Source of the DNA: Sporopachydermia quercuum
Lineage: Eukaryota; Ascomycota; Sporopachydermiomycetes; Sporopachydermiales; Sporopachydermiaceae
Length of the DNA stretch: 64,000 bases
Direction of reading: 5' to 3'
Assembly: GCA_001599295.1 (NCBI GenBank)
Contig: BCGN01000001.1
Span: 1,302,001-1,366,000, forward strand
The notes beneath the pieces are model-generated. The model worked only from the letters and a program-made list of their open reading frames with translations, was not told the origin of the DNA and ran no database searches. A program made the position numbers and the translations under genes. Positions 22,836 to 34,122 of this stretch are shown piece by piece (positions within the stretch are counted from its first letter, which is position 1; each line of letters begins with the position of its first letter).

Positions 22836-25244
22836 ATGGCTGAAGTTGTAAAGAATGAGACTGTCAGGTCGAAATATAAACCTGATAACGCAAAAGATTT
22901 ACTAGATAATGAAGAATATGATCCTTTGCCACATCTCTCGCAGTTACTATCTGATTCCTCTTCTTTGAGATTGGTTCCCATTTATCTTGATCATATAAAT
23001 AGCTACAAGAAGGATTTGGATCATGAGTTAAATCAATTACTAAACGAATATGAGACTGATGACGCCAATGTGGATTTGAATACAACGGATGCTGAATTAG
23101 AAACATTAATAAAAGATGTGATAGCCACGCAGGAAATTGCAGAAAAAACAGAATCTAAGATCTCTCAAATGACACAAAGCATAAAACAATTGGATGAGGC
23201 TAAGAAGAATTTAGTTCTGTCTGTGACAGTTCTCAAAAGACTTCAGATGTTTGTTACTGCCTTTGAAAAGCTGAAGCAGTCAATGAGACAGAAGAATTAT
23301 GAGGATACATATCAAAGCTTGGGAGCCCTTACAGAATTAGCAGAATATTTCAAAACGTATAGGAGTGTTGATCAAGTTGCCATAATCAGTAAAGAAGTAA
23401 ATGTAGTGGAGCAAGAACTTGTGGATCAAGTATTTAAAGATTTTGAGGAAGCATTGTCTCCCAAAAGGACGGAATTTATAGATCATTCGTTATATTCGGA
23501 AATGGAAAATGCTTGTAAATGCCTCGATTTATTAGATAAGTCTTATCACGACAAACTAGTAACGTGGTATTGTAATCATCAACTTCGAGAACTGAGAGCA
23601 ATTTTCAAGAGTTCTGATGAAGCAGGTTCTTTAGAAAACGTATCTAGGAGATATGCATATATGAAGAAAACTATGAAGTTCCATGAAGATACTTTCTCTG
23701 CATTATTTCCTGATAACTGGAATGTTGAAATATATTTAGTAATGGCATTCTGTGAATCAACGAGGTCAGACATTATTGATGTATTATCTACTTCTGGTAA
23801 GAATACTAGTATTCACTTGCTTCTCTCGGCATTGCAAGATACACTAGAGTTTGAATCACTTTTAGAGAAAAAATTCCATGAAGAAATCAAGGAGCAACCT
23901 CAAGGAAACTCCGTTGAAGAATTTGGTGGTAAAATATCAAGTGCTTTTGAACCTTTTCTCAATATTTGGATTGAAAGTCAGGATTCTGTTCTGCAGAATA
24001 TGTTTCGAGAATTTATTGCTAATGGAACCAATATACCAGAAGATAAAGCAAAGTCCACAGTTATTCCGTCATCAGCAGACTTGTTTTATACCTATCGGCA
24101 GCAACTAGAACAATGTGCTAAATTATCAACTGGTAGTGCATTAGTTCCTTTATCCAAGCTTTTTGCTAAATGGCTAGATAGGTATTCTCAACAGGTGCTC
24201 AAGAAGTCATATCCTGAAAGAATCGTAAATGATGATGATATCAAAACTGTTTGTTTGATTATTAATACAGCAGATTACTGTTCAGCTACAATAAGTCAGT
24301 TAGAAGAAAAACTCTTGGAGATAGCAAATGAAAGTGTGAAAGACAAAATAGATCTCAGTGTCACGCAAAGTACATTCGTTGCAATTGTTAATTGCGGGAT
24401 GAGTTTATTAGTAGGCAAAGTTGAACAAGATTGTGATATTTCATGGAGAGAAATGCTGAATTCCAACTGGGCTAAAATACAACAAGTGGGTGACCAAAGC
24501 AATTATGTGCTAGGCCTCAAAGTGAATATTGAAACCTCATGTCAAAGTATATTTCCTAAGATTACCCGTGAAATATATAAACGATCGTTTTGTGATAAGA
24601 TTGTGGAGTATGTGGTTAACACATTTCTGAAGAACGTTGTAAGATGCCGACCTATTAATGAGATCGCCGCTCAACAGATGCAACTTGACCTTTATGTACT
24701 GAAAACAGTTTTCATGAAATTACCAACAATTGCATCACCAGAAGAGAAAACGCCTTCCGCTTTATATTCAAAACATGTGACTAAGAGTATGATGAAGATG
24801 GAAACTATTTTGAAAGTTCTAATGACAAGTGCTTCACCTCCAGAAGGATTAGTTCAAAATTATTTGTTCTTAATAGGAGATAAATCTACAACCAACTTTA
24901 TAAAAATACTAGAGCTGAAAGGAGTGCCTAAATCAAAACAACATGCAGTACTGAACCATTTCAAAGAGCTTATTTCAGCACATGATGATCTGATAGAGCA
25001 TTCGGCTTTAATGGATTTAATTGATGTACCACTGGAATCAGGTCCTTTAAATACGTTCTCTCTTCATCTATCGCGATCACCATCTTCACAGTCAACAGCT
25101 AGTACATTTTCAACATTAGCAAAGCCTAAAAGAGAGAGTATGGAAAGAACGTTGGAGAACTCCACTAACAAAATTAACGAAAATATTAAAAGCTTCGGAA
25201 GATTCTTTAGAAGAGATGCTAGTAATCCAAGCAAACCATTATAG
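22836..25244 (+). CDS. VPS53: GARP complex subunit VPS53
   Basis: Subunit of the Golgi-associated retrograde protein tether (Vps51-54), which captures endosome-derived vesicles at the trans-Golgi. The protein has 802 residues (S. cerevisiae 822) and no intron. The N-terminal Vps53 region has DPLPHLSQLLSDSSSL, LDHELNQLLNEYE and the coiled-coil segment near residues 85-150 ending LVLSVTVLKRLQMFVTAFEKL, the most diagnostic stretch. The long helical-rod body follows (CLDLLDKSYHDKLVTWYCNHQL; VMAFCESTRSDI). A serine-rich, low-complexity tail closes the protein (LSRSPSSQSTASTFSTLAKP), as in many fungal Vps53 proteins. It is divergent from CCT8 and convergent with PML1, with only 147 bp between stop codons. 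Confidence 0.94.
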   Translation: MAEVVKNETVRSKYKPDNAKDLLDNEEYDPLPHLSQLLSDSSSLRLVPIYLDHINSYKKDLDHELNQLLNEYETDDANVDLNTTDAELETLIKDVIATQEIAEKTESKISQMTQSIKQLDEAKKNLVLSVTVLKRLQMFVTAFEKLKQSMRQKNYEDTYQSLGALTELAEYFKTYRSVDQVAIISKEVNVVEQELVDQVFKDFEEALSPKRTEFIDHSLYSEMENACKCLDLLDKSYHDKLVTWYCNHQLRELRAIFKSSDEAGSLENVSRRYAYMKKTMKFHEDTFSALFPDNWNVEIYLVMAFCESTRSDIIDVLSTSGKNTSIHLLLSALQDTLEFESLLEKKFHEEIKEQPQGNSVEEFGGKISSAFEPFLNIWIESQDSVLQNMFREFIANGTNIPEDKAKSTVIPSSADLFYTYRQQLEQCAKLSTGSALVPLSKLFAKWLDRYSQQVLKKSYPERIVNDDDIKTVCLIINTADYCSATISQLEEKLLEIANESVKDKIDLSVTQSTFVAIVNCGMSLLVGKVEQDCDISWREMLNSNWAKIQQVGDQSNYVLGLKVNIETSCQSIFPKITREIYKRSFCDKIVEYVVNTFLKNVVRCRPINEIAAQQMQLDLYVLKTVFMKLPTIASPEEKTPSALYSKHVTKSMMKMETILKVLMTSASPPEGLVQNYLFLIGDKSTTNFIKILELKGVPKSKQHAVLNHFKELISAHDDLIEHSALMDLIDVPLESGPLNTFSLHLSRSPSSQSTASTFSTLAKPKRESMERTLENSTNKINENIKSFGRFFRRDASNPSKPL

Positions 25245-25391
25245 TGCAATAGAATAGTTCTAAAGTTTTCGCCTCTGGCTTCAAACAGATGAACCATCAA
25301 ATACAAATTTCAGTATTGTAGTTGAGGATCTACTGTTCTTCGACATTTGTTTTCTCCTCTGGCTTTTTGAACTTTTTGATATTTTCTTCTT

Positions 25392-26252
25392 TCATGTTTC
25401 TGAAGACTTCTCGCTCTCATCTATAAGAAAAATATAATCATGAATATCATCACCAAAATTTATTACATCGCCCGATTTCAGCTCCACAAAGCGCTTGGAT
25501 GGTAATTCTTCTCGTGAAAGGTAAGTTCCATTGGTGGACTCCAAATCTATTAAGTACGGTTTTATGACATATTCCTTATTGAATTCACCAATTTCTCTTT
25601 TTCTATACTGAATCACGGCGTGCTGTTTTGAGCAGGAATCATCATTTATAGGTATCTCACACACAGAATTATCTCTCCCTATAAGGTACCAACTTTTGAA
25701 ATTCAATGGATACTTGTCTACTATCTCTTTTCCTTTAAATTTGTAAAGTAGAAATGTTCTCTTTTTCTCAGGTAGACTACTTTCTGGGGGCTCAACATAT
25801 TGTACTACTACTTCGTTTTTCTTCTTAGTGGACTTTGCTAGTAGTCCCGAATTTCCCAAGTTTGGTTTTTCTTTCTCAATAACTGTGTCAATACCATATT
25901 TTTTGTCCTCTCCTGACGATGTGTAAGTTGCAACGGTTGGCTTACCTAGTCCCCTGGTTGACCTATCATAATATCTATCATATTTATGTTGCTTTCTACC
26001 ATTATTTGAGCTGTATCCCCTTTCATTTAGTTGGTATCTTCTTTCATAACTTCGACCATTTTTATCATATCTATCATTCACATTCCTTTCATATGGTTGG
26101 TCTGAAAATCTCTCCTCATCCCAATCCTCTTTGAAAGTGCTGTCTCGTTGTCTGTAATTCTCACGTAAACCTCCAAAAGCTTCTCTTCTTTCATCTCGTT
26201 TCACTGGAGATCTTTCCCGATGATGAGGCTTCTGATCCCATTCATCACTCAT
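25392..26252 (-). CDS. PML1: RES-complex FHA protein PML1 (SNIP1 family)
   Basis: Component of the RES complex (with Bud13 and Snu17/Ist3), which associates with the activated spliceosome and aids nuclear pre-mRNA retention. The protein has 286 residues against about 204 in S. cerevisiae. The N-terminal 110 residues are rich in R, D, E and Y and disordered, resembling the RS-like N-termini of SNIP1 orthologues. The FHA domain spans about residues 170-280: WYLIGRDNSVCEIPI (the conserved GR), CSKQHAVIQYR (the S-x-x-H) and LIDLESTNGTYLS (the NGT), then LKSGDVINFGDDIHDYIFL. All phosphothreonine-binding signature residues are present. It shares a 563-bp divergent promoter region with DBP4. Confidence 0.9.
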   Translation of the reverse strand: MSDEWDQKPHHRERSPVKRDERREAFGGLRENYRQRDSTFKEDWDEERFSDQPYERNVNDRYDKNGRSYERRYQLNERGYSSNNGRKQHKYDRYYDRSTRGLGKPTVATYTSSGEDKKYGIDTVIEKEKPNLGNSGLLAKSTKKKNEVVVQYVEPPESSLPEKKRTFLLYKFKGKEIVDKYPLNFKSWYLIGRDNSVCEIPINDDSCSKQHAVIQYRKREIGEFNKEYVIKPYLIDLESTNGTYLSREELPSKRFVELKSGDVINFGDDIHDYIFLIDESEKSSET

Positions 26253-26815
26253 TTTAATTATCTAACATATATCACGTAATTCTATGACCATTCATTCACT
26301 ATATGATTTCAAATTACAAAATCCCCTCTGTTCTTCTGGCATGTCGATTCGTACTAATTACCACCCATTCGTATCAACGAGTAAAACAACTTTGTAAACA
26401 TTGTATTTTAACCATCCACAATCGAACTCAGAATGTTTTTTATCACACACAAATCACAAAAAGTTATCTATCCTCTCTCAATTCAGTAAGGGGAACTTCA
26501 CGTCTCATCGTGTTATCTTTCACCTCCCAAAAATTTAGATTTGGTAAAGGTTAGTAAAAATTTTGCTCATTATGGAGAATCTAAGCAAAGAGAATACCAG
26601 AACATAATAAATACATCAACAAGTACAGCAGCGAACAGAGTCTTAATAACTAGAATAGAGTTTAAAAATTCTTGTATAATTGTCGATAATCGAAGTTGGT
26701 GGTTGTTATTGTAGTGTACTGTTTGGTTGATCAACTTCTTAAGTGTGTCAAATAGTGTCTGAGATTACTAGTTCATTTGTTCACATCAAATTTGATATCA
26801 TATCAGTTTCGTATA
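26253..26815. other. Divergent spacer between PML1 and DBP4
   Basis: 563 bp with both promoters. A rightward frame at 26303-26554 has no recognisable features; otherwise nothing notable. Confidence 0.4.
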
Positions 26816-29285
26816 ATGGCTAAAGGTAATGAGAAACAGAGAGGCATTGGTAGCCAGAAACGTAGTACAGATTTACGTAAACAACGAAGGAAACAAGAAG
26901 AGCAAAACTTGCTGAATTTGAAAAAAGCGGTAAAGGAATTTGTAAGTAAAGGGCTCCTTGAGGATTGAAACTCTTCTAAGAAAAGAAGATGGTTGAGAAA
27001 GCATCAGAGATGCACATCTGCTATCTATCTACATCTAATGGTAATATGTTACTAACAAAATCTTTTAGGATATTAAAAGCGAGTTTAGCAAGTTCTCTGA
27101 GTTACCTTTGAGTAAAGAAACACAAGAAGGATTAAAGAAGTCACATTTCTCTAGATTGACAGAAATTCAAAAGCAAAGTATAGTAAATGGATTAAGAGGA
27201 GCTGATCTTTTGGGAGCAGCGAAAACAGGATCAGGTAAAACCCTTGCATTCTTAATTCCAGTGCTGGAAAAGCTTTATCATGAAAAATGGACAAATCAAG
27301 ATGGTTTGGGTGCGCTGGTTATTTCTCCTACAAGAGAATTGGCTGTACAGATTTTTGAGGTCTTAAGAAAAATAGGCAGATACCATTCATTCTCTGCTGG
27401 TCTTGTTATTGGTGGTAAAGATGTTAAGGAGGAAATGAGACGAATCAGCAAATTGAATATTCTCATTGCTACCCCTGGTAGACTTCTACAGCATATGGAT
27501 CAAGCAGTCGGTTTAGATTGGACCAATCTTCAAATTCTTGTATTGGATGAAGCAGATCGAATTCTTGACATGGGTTTCCAAAGGACGGTTGACAATATTT
27601 TAAAGAATATTCCCAGAGAAAGACAAACTCTTTTGTTTTCTGCTACACAAACAAAATCCGTTTCCGACTTAGCTCGTCTCAGTTTAGTGGAGCCTATGTA
27701 TATCTCCACCGAAGTAGCAAATACATCTGCTACACCATCATCATTAGAACAGCATTATACAGTGGTACCCCTTGAAAAGAAACTAGACGTTTTATACAGC
27801 TTTTTGAAATCACACTTGAAAAGCAAGATTCTAGTGTTCTTCTCTTCGTCTAAACAAGTGAGATTTGTTTTTGAAACATTTCGAACTCTACAACCTGGTA
27901 TTCCATTATTGCACCTTCATGGAAGACAGAAACAAACAGCAAGAATGGAATTCACCAATAAATTCTCTTCAGCACAATATTCTTGTTTGTTTGCTACTGA
28001 TTTAGTTGCCAGAGGTATCGATTTTCCTTCTGTTGATTGGGTCATTCAAGTTGACGCACCTGAAGATTCTGCAACATATATTCATAGGGTCGGTCGTTCG
28101 GCAAGATTTGGTAAATCAGGTAAGGCTTTATTGATGTTAACACCTTTTGAAGAGCCGGGTATGCTAAAACGCTTGGAAGCTAAAAACATTCATCTTGACA
28201 AGCTTAACATTAAGGAAAGCAAACTGAAATCAATCAAGAATCAATTACAGGCATTATGCTTTAAGGATCCAGAAATAAAATATATAGGTCAAAAGGCATT
28301 CATATCATACTTCAGATCCATATATGTTCAAAAAGATAAAGAAATCTTTAACGTGAAAGATTTACCAGCTGAAAAGTATGCAGAAAGTCTTGGTTTACCT
28401 GGCGCTCCTAAGATCAAGATTTTAGGTAACTCTGAAAAGATTAAGGAAAAGAAGAACGAATCTAGAAAGTTGAAGAAGTTGCTCAGAGATGCTGATTCTG
28501 ATGGTGAGATAGAAAATAAAGACACCAACACCGTTAGAACCAAATATGATAAAATGTTTGAAAGAAAGAATCAAAATGTTTTATCCGAACATTACCTTGA
28601 CCTTACTGGAACAGCATCAAATGGAAGCACTGAAGATAATGATGAAGATGGCGGGGATGATTTCCTACAGGTTAAGCGTGCTGATCACAATCTGGTTGAA
28701 GACTTACTTGACTTGACTCAGCCTGTTTCTAAGAGACAAATGAAGAAAGCACTTTCAAAGAAAGCAACTGTAGCTGGATCGGGTAAACCTCAGAAGCTCT
28801 TGTTCGATGAGGAAGGTAAGCCGCATGAGTTATATGAACTTGCAAATGAAGAAGACTTCGAGAAAGCTGGTAATGCAAGTGAACAAATTGAGAAGTTTGT
28901 CACTAAAGAAAGACAAGAAATGGAGTTTGTAGATACAGAGGATAAGGAAGTAGCAAGAAATAAACGAATAGAAAAGAAAAGGAAAAGAAAGGAAGCTGAA
29001 AGGTCGGCAATGGGTGGTGATAATTATGATGATGACGAAAACGACGATGATGATAGAGGAGTTGCATATCTCGCTGGTGCATCTGATAATGAGGAATACG
29101 ATAGCAATGATGGTGACAATTCTGATGATGAGAATGATGGGTCAAATTCTCCTCCTGCAAAGAAAAACAGAAAATGGTTCCAAGATGATTCCGATGCATC
29201 TGATAATGGAGTTGTCGAGATTGAAGATCCTCAAACTTTGGAAGACCTTGAATCTCTTTCTCGTAAACTTCTTAATAATGATTAG
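26816..29285 (+). CDS. DBP4: DEAD-box RNA helicase DBP4 (HCA4), two exons
   Basis: Nucleolar ATP-dependent RNA helicase for early 18S rRNA processing and release of U14 snoRNA from pre-ribosomes. Exons are 26816-26941 and 27069-29285, giving 780 residues (S. cerevisiae 770). Motifs in order: Q motif region [11 protein letters not shown], motif [10 protein letters not shown] near residue 93, PTRELA, TPGR, motif II LDEADR near 202, SAT, then VARGIDFP and motif [15 protein letters not shown] near 380. The C-terminal half is the DBP4-specific region with [10 protein letters not shown] and several acidic runs rich in D and N. The intron (26942-27068, 127 nt) is GTAAGT to CTTTTAG with branch TTACTAAC, and interrupts the basic N-terminus (AVKEF-DIKSEF). 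CTG codons at VLEKL and GALVIS sit at conserved hydrophobic positions. Confidence 0.96.
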
Positions 29286-29611
29286 TCAAGAGATAAAGTG
29301 GAGTCTCGTATAGACTTTGTTCTTCTCTTACTCGCGTATAATGCATGAAATATATGTACAGTTTCCTACAATCAGCTCTGTAAAGACATCCTATGTAACT
29401 ATTTTACCTTCACCCATTGCTATTGTATGCTTATTATTCTGAAATTGTTTCAAAGATTTTGCAGTTGATGATTTTGGTGCTTTCCGCTAACTTCTTTCCA
29501 ATCCGACCTCCAAAATCTACGTTGACATCCAATACCTTCTAGAGTTAGATACTCGGGGAGATTCCTACCAATAATTGGTAATATATTGTTATGTCCATAA
29601 TAATCCAGACA
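29286..29611. other. Convergent spacer: DBP4 and 86-codon ORF 3' regions
   Basis: 326 bp; nothing beyond AT-rich 3'-end sequence is visible. Confidence 0.35.
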
Positions 29612-29872
29612 TTATATTGAACCGATCACAGCCTTATTAGGATCATACCCAGAATAATCACCACCATCACTGTCTTCATCTTCAATCTTGGTGTTGATTA
29701 TACTTCTTCTTGCATTTGGTTCACTTCTTGCGGCAGCTGTTCGTTTCCTTGGAATGTTATCAAGCTTATCTCTACTAGGAATCATTCCTGCTTGTCGTAA
29801 TTCAATATCAACATCCTTGGGTGTTTTGTTCTGTTTCTTTAAGAGTTCCTGTTTCAATTGCTCTCCGTTCAT
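29612..29872 (-). CDS. Unrecognised small basic-acidic protein, 86 residues
   Basis: I do not recognise this product. The frame starts MNGEQLKQELLKKQNKTPKDV and ends YDPNKAVIGSI. A predicted charged helix opens it, a lysine- and arginine-rich middle follows (NIPRKRTAAARSEPNARRS), and an acidic stretch (KIEDEDSDGGDYSGYD) precedes the end. No membrane segment or signal peptide is seen. Support for coding: balanced charged composition, ordinary codons compared with neighbouring genes, no overlap with another gene, and a suitable position between convergent DBP4 and divergent CTK2. It looks like a small, largely disordered nuclear or cytosolic protein, but that is inference. It could still be a chance frame. 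An undetected upstream exon is also possible, though I see no clear 3' splice site just before the ATG. Confidence 0.55.
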   Translation of the reverse strand: MNGEQLKQELLKKQNKTPKDVDIELRQAGMIPSRDKLDNIPRKRTAAARSEPNARRSIINTKIEDEDSDGGDYSGYDPNKAVIGSI

Positions 29873-30875
29873 TTTGATTAATTATGACGAATCTATTTGT
29901 AGCATGGAAAGAATAAATAATGATCCGATGATAATAATAATTCCCGTGATTGCATGAAACTCTTCTTTCTTTAGACGTAACGCAACAGCTTGGTTTTATG
30001 TATTTATTCTTTGAAAACGATGAATCAATCATCAAATTTCCGGCCATAGAAAAAATGAGAATATTATTACAAGTCTTCGATATAACTCATTTATCCTCTG
30101 TTTGTTATAGAGTATTCACTTCGCTTCCTGTTCTATATATACTTAGATATGTTTCAAACTAGGAGTTGGTCTTCATGCACCTGCCTGAACAGAATGTTAC
30201 TTTGTGATGTATGAACTTTCAATGTCTGACCTTATGTCACTTCAAAGAACAATTAAATTGATACACAGGAGAACATAATCATAATAAGTAATATCCTAAT
30301 ATGTTTTGCTATTTTTTGTTGTGGACTATCCTATAATTATAAATAACAAATTGGTCTCAAAATTATCCGTTACATTCCCTATACGCTTAAACTGTATTAC
30401 GTGAAGGTAAAAATTCGTTTTCATATGAAAAAGATTCTGCTAAATCAAATTTGCGCATTTATTTTATTATTCCTATATGTAACAAGATAACAAAACTCAT
30501 ATCAGAATTACATTAATTGTTACAAATATATTATATTAGATGATACCAATCTGGTAAAGGTAAAATAAATGAGTAGGGCCTGTAACTTATTGAATTTTAT
30601 GCGAACAGCTGATGAATCTTGATGAAAGGGATTTGAAAGAATAAAATGGAGATTAAAACAACAAGATTGTGAGATTATTGCAGCATCAAATAAATAAAAA
30701 TTACTAACTGTTGGCGAGAGGAGTGAGAGGATTGATCTGTAAGGAAACAGAAAGACCAAAAATTATAGCCGATGAGAGATACTGTGGAACAACTGAAAAC
30801 CGCAAAAGCGTCAAACAAGTTTCTCTTTAGAAGAATTCACCTAACAAACTCCTATCATAACACATAGCGTTAATT
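29873..30875. other. Divergent spacer between the 86-codon ORF and CTK2
   Basis: 1.0 kb, very AT-rich in the middle (about 30240-30560). No RNA gene, repeat or coding region identified. Confidence 0.4.
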
Positions 30876-32197
30876 ATGTCACTATCAACATCAGTTTCAC
30901 CAAAAAAAAGGAATTACTCATCGCCTGGCGATTTGAGTGAAAACACTTTAAAACCATCCATAATGAGATTATCACAACCTTTCATTAGCGAACTACAGAT
31001 CAACACATATAGATCTCAGTCAATGCCCCATATAAGTCCAAAGCAATACCAAGATCTCATGTTCAATACTAAGGAATTCATGCAGAGCATATCAGAAGTA
31101 CTAAGTTTGTAAGTAAAATAGTACCTATTCCACCCACTACTGGTGCCAAAGCTAATGATTCAGAACTAAGACTAACGACATCCTATTTTCATGTTATCTA
31201 GACCCTCAAGAGTTATTGGTGTTGCTTTAACACTATTCCAAAGATACTTTCTTCACAATTCATTAAAGCAAGAACTAATTCAGGTATGTTACCAAACCAT
31301 CGAGAAGAGAAGGACATTGTTATATTTGACAGTAGTCGACATTTTTTGATTCTCAAACTGACAATACCGTTTCCAGGATATTTCAATCATTTGCTTGTTC
31401 ATAGCAGTGAAAACAGAAGATACAGTAAAGAAGCTTAGAGATATAATAGTAGCCGTTCATAAAGTACAACAGAAATCATGTAACTTTGATTTGATAGAAA
31501 GAAGAAGGAAGGTAATTGCTCCGTTGGAAAGGCATGTTATAGAATCAATTGACTTTGATTTCAGGATATTGCATGCTGAAGAATATACCATAAAAGTAGC
31601 AAAAAAAGTAAGAGCAAAGGAAGAAACCGCCATGTTGGCATGGTGCATCTGTCTAGATGCTTATGTTACTGATATTGCATTGGAAGTACCTGCTCATAAT
31701 ATTGCATTGGCATGTGTCATACTAGCAGGTAAACTATGTAAAGATAGCATCTTCCCATTGAATGCTAGCGATTTCTACTGTGAAAAAGATTCCGTCAGAG
31801 GTATGTTGGTATCGCTAAGAAGAAAGACAAAATGAGGAAGAACTCGGAAAGATCTTTCTATATGTTGTTCTAATGTTAATCATACTAACAACTTTCAGAC
31901 TCACTAATAGAACTAACACATTTATTCATAAACTTCAGCCATCGTACCGAATTAATGAAAATCTGGAGGTTCTCTCCTCAAAATTTTCTGGATATTCAAC
32001 AGGAAATGAAATTACCTTCAAAAAAGGAAAACTTTGCATTGAGGAATCGGATGCTGAAAATCGATGGCCAACCATTCTACAAACTAAGAGATTCTTCAGT
32101 GAGTGATAAAGGTACTATGAGGTATTTCTATGGTCCATCAAATGAAAGATTTACTGTTGAGGTTGCTAGAACATTCGATAGCAAGAAATCTCAATAA
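30876..32197 (+). CDS. CTK2: CTDK-I cyclin subunit CTK2, four exons
   Basis: Cyclin partner of the Ctk1 kinase, which phosphorylates Ser2 of the RNA polymerase II C-terminal domain during elongation. Exons are 30876-31108, 31202-31283, 31377-31800 and 31899-32197, giving 345 residues (S. cerevisiae 323). SQPFISELQIN near residue 30 resembles the SRPFLSKRQIQ of Ctk2. The cyclin box runs through PSRVIGVALTLFQRYFLHNS, DISIICLFIAVKTEDTVKKLRDI and VIESIDFDFRILHAEEYTIKVAKKV; the second fold contains HNIALACVILAGKL. Intron 1 (93 nt) is GTAAGT with branch GACTAAC; intron 2 (93 nt) is GTATGT with branch AACTGAC; intron 3 (98 nt) is GTATGT with branch ATACTAAC. All three junctions keep the frame through cyclin helices. 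Bur2 is the alternative family, but the N-terminus fits Ctk2 better. Confidence 0.88.
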
Positions 32198-32276
32198 AAC
32201 GACAACTATTATCAATAAGTATCATTTATATACCTTCCTCTCACTAAGGATAATAATTAAATCCATAAGCCATCAA

Positions 32277-33452
32277 TCACTCGGGAAAGAGCTCCTGTTT
32301 CCATGAAAGGTATCTTTGTTTTCTATATGGATCCTTTTCAACTAGTTTACCTAATAAAATCTGTATAACATTCTTATCCTCATCACTGAATTTCTTCGAC
32401 TGTAGTTTATACAAATACTGTGTATAATATACAATTGAATCAATGCACCATTTACTAGATTCTTCCATCTCGTATAATTCTTTTATGGAGCTTAATTCTG
32501 ATTCAAGTACTTCAATTAAAGCTGTTGTATCAATTCGTTTCACCAAATCATCGGACGTAATAAGCCAACGATGATATATCCAAGCGGATTGATCTTCTGG
32601 ATCCATGAAAATTGCTTGTTTTACATACTCTAGCTCTGATAACAAGAATTTTAGAAGATCATTGATCTGAAAGTTCTCGCATCCTGAATCAATAAGCCTA
32701 GGAATCAGTTTTGATCTATTATGCCATGCAGAAAAATTTGAGAAATTTTTATTAATTCTTTTGGTGGTGTATTCGAACTCCTCTTTCAACATAGGTTCTC
32801 CACTAATAGTTTCAATATTTCCTACAACATATCTTCTATAATGCCATCCAAAGAAGTTTCGTTCGTCCATATCTAGCAACATATTAACAAGACCTAGTTC
32901 CTTCATCCAATCAGCTTTAGGATGCGATTCAAGGCACCATCTTCTATGATTCCAAATCCAATAGGATTTTGGATAAGACTTCATCTTCTTAGTGATGAAA
33001 TCTAGTTCTTGATTCAGCAGAAGAATCTTACGGTCATTTTCACCTTCAGTTCTAGATTCTTCACCACATGATGGGTTGGTGAATAAGCCATTGATAAGAA
33101 TCCTTCTACGGAAATTCCATATAGTATAGAACTCAGGGTTCAAATCTAGTAGTTCCGTGGTATGCTTGAACGATTCAGCATCATATTTTTCTTTCTCTTT
33201 CTCATCTAGTACTAATTTCTCTAGTGATCTGTACTTTTCAATTTGCACCTTCTCCTTTCTCCTCTTCTCTTCTAACACTTCTTTACTATGTCGAACCCTT
33301 CTTATACCATGCTGAACAGCGTTAGTTAGTATTTACTATACTGTATACTTCGATCAGCGCCAAAAAACACCAACAGTTTGAATCAGAAACTCAGAGGCTC
33401 AATTGTCAACATAATAATGAAAGGATCATCTCCTTCTGCTCAAACTTACCAT
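32277..33452 (-). CDS. BET4: Rab geranylgeranyltransferase alpha subunit BET4, with a one-codon first exon
   Basis: Alpha subunit of type II protein geranylgeranyltransferase, which with Bet2 and Mrs6 prenylates Rab GTPases such as Ypt1 and Sec4. Exon 1 contributes only the ATG (33450-33452), directly followed by GTAAGT. The intron (33312-33449, 138 nt) ends ACTAACGCTGTTCAG. Exon 2 (32277-33311) begins HGIRRVRHSKEVLEEK, matching the MHGIKR start of yeast Bet4. The 345-residue protein has the PFTA repeats in order: PEFYTIWNFRRRIL, KSYWIWNHRRWCL, RNFFGWHYRRYVVG, SNFSAWHNRSKLI and DQSAWIYHRWLI. Without the intron, the nearest upstream ATG is out of frame and stops at once (ATG GTA TAA), so splicing is needed to reach the conserved start. 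Confidence 0.94.
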
Positions 33453-34122
33453 TATGGGACGCTAAGGAACGGTAAAGTTATATTAACAGCAATAAGGCGT
33501 CAGCTTCAAAAATAAACCAGTCTATATTTAAACCCTATGCTTCAATTGTCGAACGGAACTATCTATTTCACCACCATACCTTAGAAGCGAACCTCATTTC
33601 TTTGTATTCTCAACTACCTTTATATTAGTTCAATCTCGCCGTCTCAATACAGGTGCTAATTGATACTCTTCAATATTTTTCTTCACGTTGAGTCTCCATT
33701 CACAAGATGGGAGCTCTGAAGATATTCATTGACTTCTCATGGATTACCATACCAAAGGGGAAACTTGTTTACTTGATAGCTTGATTTAGTAGAGAGGTGT
33801 ATGTAGTAAATCGTTAGTTTTCGTTAAAAAGTTCATTATTGCTCGTAAGATTTAAGTGGAAAGTGGATATCTTGAGGTCAATGAATGATTTCTAATTGTC
33901 TGAATATGCAAAATAAAAGAAATTTTTGGATGCAAGGCTACAAGGTGTTGTAAACAGAGCATCACAGGAAATTGACAAGCGCAGAGTACTATATTTGATC
34001 ATCTGTTACACTGTGATTCATCGGACTGTTTCATTAATTTAGAGCGAAAGTGACACGAAAATAATCTAGTGGTCTTCAAAGATAACATAGTGACTAGGCT
34101 TGATAATAATCTGAAAATTAAA
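33453..34122. other. Divergent spacer between BET4 and MAD2
   Basis: 670 bp with both promoters. Nothing else stands out. Confidence 0.4.
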
